Source of the DNA: Echiichthys vipera
Lineage: Eukaryota; Chordata; Actinopteri; Perciformes; Trachinidae
Length of the DNA stretch: 64,000 nt
Direction: 5' to 3'
Assembly (NCBI GenBank): GCA_963691815.1
Contig: OY829645.1
Location: 40,480,094 to 40,544,093, forward strand
Positions 1 to 11,900 of the stretch are shown here, in pieces. A model generated the notes under the pieces. That model was not told the DNA's origin, did no database searches, and saw only the letters and a program-made list of their open reading frames with translations. Both the position numbers and the translations under genes were made by a program. Each line of letters starts with the position of its first letter. The stretch's first letter is position 1.

Positions 1-299
1 CTTGGTGTTGACAGAAAGAAATGGAGAAAGAAACGAATCTATATGGAGCCCCTCCTGCTCTCTGGCGTGAAAATAGAAATGGTCCTGCTGTGAAACTTGC
101 AAGGGTAACCAAGGAAATTCACTTTGTGCTTGATGTTAACAAGCATTACAGGATTAGCAAAGTATTTGGCAGTGTTTCAAATAAAAGAAAGAAACTAGAA
201 TTACCGCACATTCACTTATTAATTTTTATCCTATTAGACATTTGTGTTAAATATTGTCTTAAATATCGTACAAATTCTTGAGTTATGTACAAAAATGCA

Positions 300-420
300 T
301 TGTGAGGTCACAGTGACCTTGACCTTTGACATCCAAAATCTAGTCAGTTCGTTCTCGAGTCCAAGTGGACATATGTGTAAAATTTGAAGAAAATCCCTCT
401 GGCTATGTCTGTCGCCGGCA
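300..420. repeat. Teleost dispersed repeat fragment in itpr1 intron
   Basis: The run GTGACCTTGACCTTTGAC followed by text around 'gagtccaagtggac' and 'aatttgaagaaa' is a dispersed repeat I recognise as common in fish genomes. Family unknown. Apart from it and the candidate microexon, 1-1,864 holds only AT-rich intron sequence. Confidence 0.55.
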
Positions 421-923
421 CATTGGCTTAAGAAAAAAAACAAAAAACCTCTGACTTTCGACACACACACACTTTGTGATGAGCGTTCCTGATGACATAT
501 AGGTGCTGTGTAGGCAAACTGTAGAACTTTTTGTTTACATACTAAAAATCCAAAGCTGTTTAAATAGATTTATACCTGAAGTTGGGGCAGTTACACTGTA
601 TGCCTGCATTCTCCAGAACTTACTTAGTTAGTATTCTTCTGAAAACTAATTTCTTCCTTGAAAAGTGCACTCCACTACAGTAAGTTAGTACACAAGCACA
701 TACAGGTACAACATAAAAGCATAATGTGAGCTAGACATGCTAACAGTAGGCTACATTTTAACACGGAGATTAGGAGCACAAAACAGGGAGAGATGGACTG
801 AGCGACTTACAGGTCTCACAGATAAGAATGTGATGCTACAAAGTACTTGAAGCACAAGCATGTCTACGTTGTTAGTGGGAGACAAATCAAATGTACATCA
901 CAATAGTAAGTAAAATGATCAAC

Positions 924-959
924 CTCAGCCACATCCATTTCATCATCAAAGGCAAGCAG
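924..959 (-). CDS. itpr1: Candidate itpr1 microexon at the SII splice region (12 aa)
   Basis: The previous exon (1,865-1,976) ends in phase 0 after GYGEK, which is where mammalian type 1 receptors insert the neuronal SII segment before GEALRQ. About 0.9 kb downstream, a good acceptor (TTTTTCTCTTGCAG) precedes 36 nt encoding LLAFDDEMDVAE, also phase 0, followed by GAG then GTTGAT. The acidic, SII-like composition fits, but the donor is weak and the sequence does not clearly match mammalian SII. A longer form to GAT before GTACAT is possible. Confidence 0.35.
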
Positions 960-1864
960 CTGCAAGAGAAAAAGTATAGGGTGTAGAGAGTTAGTAGAGC
1001 TAGATTAGTGAGTTAAAGCCCGTCACCAGTGTGCAAATGTAAAGCTTTTCACAAACGCACACACAGCATATCCAGTTAGTGAAGAAAGTGAAAGGATAGG
1101 GTGTTAATTATTAATAAAAAAAAAACATCTCCCCCAAACTTTTTTATTCTAAAATATTTTATACAAAGTGTGAATTGGTGTACAAAGGTGTACTGTATGT
1201 GTAGGTCATATCTTATCACATCAATGTGAATGCAGATGACATAGTTCTTGTCTCTAAAACATCAAAAATTAAAAATAAGTTTCAACTATCAAAATCTAAA
1301 TTCAAATTGTGGGTTGTCTTCATTTCAGTCAGTGAAGATATGCTGCTACTGTTGTTGTAACAAGCTGACTGAGCTGAAGCAATCAAGTCTGAGGTCATTA
1401 GTGACCAATGAATGTTGTGTAAAATGTGAGTAGAGAGATGAAGCATGCAGTGTTAATAGTGTTAATAATTTTGATATTTGTCACTTTAATCATTTGGAGT
1501 TATTGTTTGATAAGATACTTTGGGAAGGAATTAATGAGGAATTAGGATTTTACTAAATATGTACCGGTGTTTATCAAACTAACGAAACACAACACTGAGG
1601 ATTAAAAAACTGCACTGTGACTTGATTACATACGCATCGATCGTTTCTGTTTAGTGTGCCATTCAGGCTCCAGAGGCAACCAAAAAGAGCTCAGCCTCTC
1701 CTTTTACTTTACTGGTTTTTAAACATATGTCTTCCAGTAAATTTGTTGCAGTGGGACAGGGACCCTTTTTCTTTTTGTCAGTAAAGACTTTCATCTCATG
1801 TGTGGGTGAATCTCGGGCAAAACAACGAGAAGATGATGAAAACAGGAGCACAGAGAGTATGTAC

Positions 1865-3010
1865 CTTCTCCCCATAGCCACGGTCTTTTGTCATCATTTC
1901 TCTCAATGTCTGCAGTACTTTGATGCAAAGGCGCTCCTCATTCTCCTCCAGCAACTGCTTGGTGTGTTTTATAAGTCTGGGCAGGAAAAGAGAAAGAAAA
2001 GTGAGTACATACAAATGGATCAATGAAAAATGCAGTTCTCAAACCACCTAACCCCAACACAACACACCTTAACTCCTACTGTATGAAAATCACAACATAT
2101 TATTTTGGCCAAAACGTCAGATTTAGACAACAAGGGTCTGACAGCACACTTGAATGAGTAAAAATTACCCCCCAAAAAAAGAAAATTAAAGAAAACCATA
2201 GAATAGAGAGTTGTTCAGAGTGCATTTAGGAAACTTATAAACACCAGGGCAGATGTTTTTGAGCTCACAGAGACCTACAGTAAAGCAAGTCCGTGATAAC
2301 ATCAGGTAGTGAGGGTTGACACACAGAATGGGGGCCATAGGTCATATGATTATCCCTGCAACAACCATGGCTCTGTGCGTCATGACAGGTTCCTGTAAAG
2401 TAATCCAATCTGCTGTAAGCCTGTGAGTATTCTCATTTGTCCAGGTCATCGTTATCCCCAAAGCAATTTCAGTCAAAAGCAACTGGACTTGGTTGTTTGT
2501 CTGGGAAGACGTTTCACCTCTCATCCAAGAGGCTTCATCAGTTCATGTACGCATCTGACCAGGCTGGGAAAGTACTAACAGTCTCTCAGTTTGTACTTTC
2601 TCTGAGGCTGTCCTATCCCGTTGAAGTGAATAAATAAAACTCCATCCGTTGGCCAAATTCCAATCATTTAACTTACTTTGATATGAATCCTCCACTTTCA
2701 CATTTCTTGCGAGAATCTGTGTTCTCAGGGAAGAGCAGCTCTGGACGATGCAGGACATCCACCAGCACTGAAAGCTCAGCTTGGACCAGGGGCCTTAGTC
2801 GGTCCTCCAGCGCTGACACTATGTCCTGCAGAGCATAGGGACACACATATGGAGCTTCAAGATAACCAGAAACTGCAGGTTTTCCACAACACTTGATCCT
2901 TACAGTCATGTTCAGCTTAAATAATGCAGCTTTTATATATTATTTATGAGATAATATCTATGTATAAAAAGTCATTATGGAAGTGAACAAAAGCCTGTTG
3001 TTCTTACTTA

Positions 3011-3051
<41 letters not shown>

Positions 3052-6000
3052 AAAATATATATTATATATTCAAATTTATTAAATGTGAATTAAATCATCA
3101 AGAGATGCAGATGAGCTAGTCTGTCTCTTCTGTACATGCATCCACACTAGGTATTTTATCCAAGAAAACCAGCTGCCAGGAACCTTAAAATATATGCATT
3201 TGTTTTTATAAATTAACGTAAGAGAAACAGGCAGTGACATCCAGTACACTACATACTGCACTGTCTCTATGCACTTCCTTGATTAGTGTGAAAATATGAA
3301 AATAAGTTAACGTGCATCATGAAGACTGCTGGTCTGGCAGTGATTATAGAACTGTGTGGGCTGTACTGAGTGGCAGAAAAAGAGGGCTATCAGGAAGCAA
3401 AAAAATAAGTAACAGACAATGAATAGTGTTGAAGCATAAATAAAATTAAAAAAGCAATGGGAAGGAAATAATGTTATAGCCACAGTACTCTCTGTCTAGG
3501 AATGTGTTGGTGAAAAATCCCCAAACAACTTGGCAAAACTGACAATCTTACGAGTAGCTTGGTCTCGTAAAAGTGTTTAAATAAAAAATAAAACTAACTT
3601 TTTCAGTCGCACCCTTGCTACATACCCTGTCCTCATGCAATAACAGCTGAACTGAACCTGATTTTTCCGACTTCCAGTGAATACTGAGTCAGGCATCACA
3701 AGAGAATAGGGTGTAACAGCCTGGCTGGTGACTAAAACAGGATGAAATTAGGAACCACTTCTATGGTATTTTGTTTGTACTCTTGGCATATTACCAACAA
3801 TCACACCAAGACACCACGTTTTTGTGGTGCAAATTACAGTCAATATAAAGGGGGAAGTCTGAACTCAGTCCATATTGTTGACAGACGGGTACACATAAAG
3901 GGAATTTAACTCAAAGTTCTCATTGCTCTCAATTTTACACACAGTTCGAACAATTTTCAGGAAGAAAGAGATGGAAAAAAGTTATTGTTCGTTATATGTG
4001 AGAACTCTGTATTAATTGTTTTGTGTTTCACGGTGAGAACAGGGACCTTTTCTCACACTGTGTTGCAGGAGGGTCGGCGATTGCTATGGGAGAAGTCGAG
4101 ATAACCTACTATGTTTTCTAAATATATCACCATGACAACCATTACAGTTCAACTGCATGTTAAAATAACTTGGCTCTGAGGACTGCTCTCAGAGCATGGT
4201 GAGACAAAAGTATACAATATGCTCCCTTCTTGCAAGAATAAATGTAATTGTTATTATTACCTGATTCTGTTTCCAAAGATGAAATGTTACAAAAAACAGT
4301 GTGTCCAGCACGCACAAAACAATAATCTCTCTCTCTCTTATATTTATACATTGCATTCAAAATGTATAGTTTAGACATGTACATTTAGATGTTTGAATAT
4401 TAATTTAGTTTGTTTTTGTCTTGCCCGCCTTCCTACTTAATAGATTGCTGTTAGATGAGATGTCTGGTTTAAGTATTAAACACATTAAAATGAATGGAAA
4501 AAATGAATAAATTAAAAAGTGTGAGGAATTGAAACTGTAAGAAAACAATACACTATGTTATGCTGACCTGTAGCCTCTCAATGATGTTTCTGTAGTCTTT
4601 GGAGGAAGTCAGGCCAGAGTCTCGTCTAGAAGTGTTTTTTGCAGATAGTCTCCAGCTGAGGATGCTCTTCTGCACAACGTTATTAGACTTGACAAACAAG
4701 TTGTTCACCTGACTGTCCAAGTCCACTGGGATGGCAATGGCTCTGCTTTTAGCTGGGTAGAGGTAATAATGTAAATATTTTTACTTAATGCGTTTATCAT
4801 GTGCCACAACAATCTTTCAAAAATAATACCAGAGATGACTTACCCACGTCTGAGAGTACTTTAATGCAGGCCTCCACTGAGGCCTTCTGGACAGGGTTAA
4901 GCCAGTTACAGTGGTACACCCTGAACACTCCCTGGAGCAGTTGTACAAAAACTGGCTGACGAGTCTGTAAGACAGAGAGAGAGAGAGCAAATTTAAAAAA
5001 AAAGTATAAAGAGAGACAGTAAAGAATAAAAGCTAAGCACATCCTGCCAATGATGGATTAAAGAGAAAAAAATGTGAATAATAGTTTAATAACAAACAAA
5101 GTGACTATAGTGTTTCCTGACTAGGCTGAACTCATAACCCAATGTGTGCTAGAGATGTAAATGTGAGGATACTATAGCACCTATGCTGGAAGGGTCTATA
5201 GCTCTGGGTCCAGTAGGCCAGCTGGTAATGATCATATGCAGTCCCAACACAGCACACCAAATCAGTGTTGAGCAGATAGTACAACTGATTGATGAAAGAG
5301 CAATCTATCATCTGACCATAGTCCTAGACTACAATAAATACCTCAGTTATTTTTCCAAAAATGGCGGCCTGTTGCAAGAGAGAGAGGGTTGTAACATCAT
5401 CATGTATTGTTAAACCTCAGCAAGCAGAATTGTCAGAATGTGCAAAGGGTTACATAAAAGTAAATCACTTCTACTGGGACCAACTTGGAACAAAACAATG
5501 CCATACACCAAGAAAACAGGGTGTCAAGTGGGCAACTGTATGAGATACTATACCACATTACTGTACGAGGGATTTGGCAATCTATGAAGGGTAATGGCCA
5601 TGATTTACTGGAAAAGTTGTGGGCGACAGGATGGCGTAAAAACAAGGTCTAAGAAACCGAGTGACCACGTTGCGTGAGTGCATCATCTGCACCATGTCCC
5701 AGCAAAACCTTGTGCAACACACCCACAGATCTGGGAACAACAGAGTCTGTGTGCTGACTAAGCTATGACAACGTGTAAAACCCACACAGTGAAGATACTG
5801 CTTAAAATTCAAAGCCTGTTGATAAACACCGAAGGGTTGGGAAACTAAATGTGGGGGAGAGTTACCATTACTTACATACATACGGCGAGCCATCTATGCA
5901 GAGGGAAGAATCATATTTTATAGTATACGTGTGTATACATACACACGTATACGTATATGTATATACATTTATGTTTATGTGAGTGGATTTTATCTCTGTC

Positions 6001-8880
6001 AAAAAAGTAAACTCTAGCATATACATGATTGACTGCTTATGAAATTAATTTCAAATGCTATACTCCACAGTCCAGATTACCTGCAGGCTTGTGCTCTGGT
6101 CAGAGAAAGGAGAGCTAAAGAAACATGTGACAATGCTCATGACTGTCTCCGTTACATAACGTTCCAGCATGGTATCTGCATGCTTCCTGTCACTGGTGTT
6201 GTTGCACACCTAGGCAAGGACAGAAAATATATTAGCAAGCCACTGGGTCAGACTTCCTGCCTGTGGGCGACAGGTAACATACATATGTTCATTGCATGCT
6301 GTGTTGATATTAATCACCCAAACCCATGACATAATATAAAACAGAATAGCACTCTGCCCCTGATTATCACATTGTTTAATGTCAGTCTCACTTTAAGATG
6401 TCAAATACATTGTGGCTTACCCGACAGATGTCCACCAGAAAGTTCTCAAACAGCTTCCACATGTGATTGGAGGTATAGATCTCCTTCATCTCCACCTCTG
6501 TGTCGACATAGCAGTGGTTCAGGAAGTTGATATAGGCAATCTTCACCTATTAGGATCCAAACAAACAAAGAAACCAACAAACTTAAGACACATTTATCAT
6601 GGGTAGGAAGTCAGTGTTTCCCCTAGTTTTGCAGCGGTGGGGGGCGCCTAGGGGGTGAGCCACAATGCAAACTGAGTTTAAATCAGTGTATTGCACAATG
6701 AGCTACACTCGCCATCAGAAAATGTCTTTAAAATAATTGTCCAAAAGGTCCAAATAATGTTCCCCCACAGTTTCAAGACTTTCAGTTTGTTTAATTCTGT
6801 TGTAGTGGAGTGAAGCCTCTTCCCAAACAATCTAACAAACGATATTTGAACAAGTGAATCTCCAACGCTGTCGGAGAATTGTAAACATGCAGCCATGTAG
6901 AAACAGAATTTACATCCATCGTTAAAATAAGATAAATAACATAAGGCAATTTAGTTTGTTTACTTAAATGGCAAGGTGCAGAGCTGTTCTATAGGAGAGG
7001 GATCCTTAAATGACTCCTGTTGGGATTGGATGCTATTCAGAAAATACAATCAAATAAAATTAACTTGAATTTCAAGGGGGCCTACCAGGGAAACACTGGT
7101 AATACCTGCACAGTTGTTCAGCCAGCTCCCTGAGGTGTGTTGTCATGTTGTATTTGACACTGTCTGTCACACTGAGTTGATTTGCACAAAAAAAAAATAT
7201 GCAAGAATAGAATGCGGTCGTAGCAGCTGGTGTCTCTCTGGATGGGGGATTCAGTCTCTTTTTAACCATTATCCATTTTCACACAGCAACTGGAATGAGC
7301 GCCCATTTAAATGCAAATATCTTTTTTTGCGTACCCTCTATGTGACTTTGTGTAGCCCCAGGGATTCACCATTTTGGGAACTAATGATCTACTGTAAACA
7401 TGCATGTCTGGCACACAGCATGTGTGCGGCAACATGTCTTAGTTCCTCTCTATATTAAAAAAATAATTCTGTTCATTGTTACCTTAAAGTCACACTTTAT
7501 TCAGTGAGTTAAAGTACACACACTAACCTTACCTCTAATTGCTATCAGTTTGTTTGAGTGCACAAGGATATGCATAGTAAATAAGACACACTTCACCTGA
7601 GAATACATTTTAAAAGTGTATTACTCATACCTCAGGGATACAGTCTTCATGGGTGACAACCCGTACGATATCATCCAGGGGCAGCAGGGAGTTACACTTG
7701 ATCTCAGTGTAGACGTTCTTGCCCTCAGTGCAGACAGCCAGCAGTTCTACAAGGTGGATGTGGTACATTAGGGGGCTGTTTTCATCCATGCGGTCCCTTT
7801 CTGATCGCATCATCTGGACTAGGGTCTGGAAGGAGGCCCGGTCATTGTAGAAGACCAGGACATCCTCGCCCGAATTCACCAGCTGAGTATGGGGAGAGTA
7901 GAAAGCACAGTATTATTACCATGATTGTCAGAATCATAAAACTCCATTTTATCATTAGTATCACCAATTTTTTTAAATTGATATAACCAACACCTCTGTC
8001 TTTCTGCTTTATTTTGAATCACTTTCGACACTGTAGATAAAACTGCCGTTACAAAGTTTGCTCTGTCTGGTTTAAAGATCAAAGTACCAACCTCGGCCAT
8101 GACAATGTCCTGACACTTCTTGATGAACTTGTTCTCTGCCTTCACAATGGTCTGCAGGAACTTAAGATATTGGACATGTCGACCATGAGTCTCAGTACAG
8201 TGGACAAAATGCTGTACCACTCGTTCGTTGATCTCACTGCACAGCTGGAAGTTATTCATGAAGATGTGCTGCATGGTGACGGCCTCTAGAATCTGTGAGA
8301 GTTGGAAGAATGGAAAAAAAATGGGTATAAAAAGGAAAGTCTGTGAAAATCAATAATAATGTTGGAATTTCAGATCTGTTTTTCCAAAAAAAAATAGTGT
8401 TTTGGAAGCTGAACTGTATCTAATGTAGAAATCAGTCCCTGTGAGTTAACTTGAGGTGCCTGTACTACTCACCCCCGGATTGAGAAACAAGTTGATATGC
8501 TTGTGGAGAAGAACCTGATTCTGCTGATTCCCTGCACAGAAATTCTGCAGGAACTCGTGAGCCAGTTTCATGATCTCCTGCATTCGGACATCCTCACCCT
8601 AATGCAGACAACACATAGTATGCTTTCCTTTTTTTTATATTACATTAATGGGGAACTACAACGCAATCTGTAGAAGCTATTAAGAGCAAGCATTCTAATT
8701 ACTCAGCATGTGATATAATATTCAGCTGCAGTGTTGTACCTTTTCATAGGGAATCTGTAGAAGCTCCAGCACTACACTGTGAGCTCCCATGTTCCTTAGC
8801 AGCCTCTGCTGCTGTTTCCTACTCTTCTTCCCTGAGCTCCCCTCCTGGACACACAGCATACTGAGACGCAGCAGAATCTA

Positions 8881-8912
<32 letters not shown>

Positions 8913-11900
8913 GAGACACAGACACACACATTTTAATTACAGGCAACAAATCCCAAACATGAAAATTTGAAATCATTATACGAATAAGCATACCTCTTTT
9001 ACAACTCTGTAGTTGTAACTGCTGGTGCTTTCCGTCTTCTTCTTGTCTGAACCAGGTGAGTCTCCCTATTAAACAAGCAGTTAAGAGAAGAAGTCATTAA
9101 GTTTTATAGCATTGCTCTAATACAATCTATATTGAGGCATAATAGGCTGTTAATTATCTCTCCATCTTCGTCTGTTCAACAAATGTTTAATTTTTTCATG
9201 ATCTCGTACACTGTACCTTCTTTTTGTTGTCAGACTCTGAAGGTCCATCTCCGTCCATCCCATCTTCTCCTTGCCTCTTATAAACCCACAGCTCTGACTT
9301 CTCTACAATAGAACGCAGCTGGTCCAGATCTGACTTGATCTGCTTGTAGTTATCCACATCCTGACTGGTCACCAGCAGCTGGACCTATATTTAGGCAATG
9401 AGTGTCAACACGATTTGCATCAAATCAAACGTGATCTCAGAAATCTTTACATTTTTCAAAAATCAGATTTGCTACCACAGATATGTGCATGGTCAGAAAA
9501 AATTAAGTATTTAAAAAGTGATAACACGCACTTGTTTGAAGGCCATGAGGACCTCCTGCCTCTGGCTAAAATGTCTGAAGAGCAGGTGAAGTGCTCCAGA
9601 CACGAGAGGAGGGTAATCATGCATGGTTAGGTGCAGCAGGACCCTCAGGAATGTACGACCACCGTGGTCATCCAGGTCCAGTGGAGTGTTCTCCTCACTA
9701 AAAAGTCATGGGACCAAAATTTACATGAACATTATCTTGCTTTATTTTATCTCAAAATAGCTCAGGAAAGACTAGCAAGCCATAGCTTACCTTCCTCCAA
9801 AAATCCCCTCTGCTTGTTCTTCAATGTTCTCAAAGTCAAGATTTCCTAATTATTCAAAAAAACAATCAGACAAAATGTTTAATAAAGATAAAATTCACTT
9901 TACATAGCAGTTAAAGCAAAGGTGAAACTAGTTTCATTAATAATGGCTGTTTCATTAAATGTCTCAGTTTGCCAAGACAGTAAGCCAGCATGCACAATAC
10001 CAGGACCCTGGAACTGGCTCACCTAAATGGATATATCCACTTGTTATTTATGGTATTAAATACACCTGTAGTTTGTCTGCTGTAAAAGAAAGATCAAATC
10101 AACTGGCATCTTACCTGGCATCTGACCTGGGATGTTATTGGTTCCATTCAGACTGGCAGTGTTGTCGCCTTGTGGGTTGTTCTCGTCAAACTCACGTTTG
10201 AAAATACAAAGCAGACAGGAGATCCTGTAGTCTAGCCGTACATTCAAAATGAACTGAAAAAAAAGACAAAAAGTTACAATACAAATAAAAAACAAAGTGT
10301 TTGCTGAAAAATGGAGAACCAGTTTTCTGATGTCCCACCTGGAGAATCTCTATGACCTTGAGCTTTGTGTCCATGACCATAATGTCTTCTCTCTCTGGTT
10401 CAATCTGTGTTTTAACCCCATCTCCCTCTGGCTGATGATGAGTTGGTGTGGTGGGCAACAGGCCGCCTCCTCGCAGCACTACCTGGGTCATCAACTCCCC
10501 CACTCCATGAATGGACTTCATCACATTACTGCCAGCTACAGTGCATGCAGAAAACAGCAAAAATAGCATTCACATCCAAAGAAATTATGAATATTTGTGT
10601 GGATTATTTACATGATGTCAGTTTGGATATGAGACATAATGAACAATAAAATGTACTTGAACAAATTACTACTATTTATGCTTAGAAATGTCCCTTTTTG
10701 AAATATCTTAAAAATAATTTTACTTGCTTACATAACATGTAACACAATCAATGTTCTGTTCTTTAATACACATCTATAAAGTTTTAGTTGTGACCTACTG
10801 TAGACACTGAATCTCTACATTACTATGAAAATGAAAAATATAATTGTTTTCAACTGAATAAATTGCTCCTTGAAAGAAATCGATAACTACAATTACTAAT
10901 GGCAATGTTAACTCTCTTTGTGATACAACATCTAAGATACTAAAGAAAAAAAAAAATTCACTGATGAAAGCGAGTTAAGTCCAAAGGAGGTGGATGTTTA
11001 CCTTTGTTTTCCTCTCCCTTCTCCATCTTGTTGATGGGGTAAATTGTGCTTACATGGACACAGTCTAAAATGTTTAGTAAGATCTTTGTGAGTCGAAGCA
11101 AGTCACTGAAGTTGTAGAAACCAAAGTATATGAGGTTCCTTGCCAGGTTCACTACCTGTGGACAAAAAAAATTCAAATCAATGATGTATAATTAAACCAA
11201 TGTGTCTTCTCATCTGTTAACACCATGCACATAGAGACAGTACCTCAAAGGTAAGCTTGTTTTTCTCCTTGTCAGAGAAGGGAATGTTCTGTGACACCAC
11301 CTCTCTCAGGTAGTTTTCTACAAAATCCATTGTGAGGCAGAACCGCTCTTTGATCTCATCTCTGGTGGTTCCATCGTTATCATAGCTGGATGATTAGAGG
11401 AGGAGAAATACATCTAAGACATGCTGGGAGATATTTGGAATGGCAGTCTATAAAATGCAATTATGAGATGAACTCACTCATCAATAGCAATCTTAGAGGG
11501 AATCTCAGACCAAAGACGGGCATATTTGACAGGAGTGACCTGCTCCTGAGGGTCACGGTCTACATGCATGTGCAGCATCAGGCGGCAAAAAGATGCCCGC
11601 AAGTCAAAGGGTAGGTCCTCATCAGACATACAGCGCAGGATCAAGTCCACATCCAGCTGACCAGAGATCTTGTTGATTGCTAAGTACTGACGGTCAAGAC
11701 ACATGCGGGCAAAGAGGTTCAGCTGGCATCTGTGAGGAAACACATAATTGTTATAGTCAATCTTCGTTAAATATCAAAAACATAAATGCAAAATATCATG
11801 GTTTGGTGATATACAATAGCAAATTTTAAATGAACAATATTTCAAGTTCACACTTTAACTTCCTGGTTTATGAGTGCCTATTCGAAGCAGACATGGAGTT

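Noticed and set aside
5582..5893. 103-codon minus frame in an itpr1 intron
   Set aside because: No motif, no conserved splice sites, and it falls between two well-defined itpr1 exons whose phases already join.
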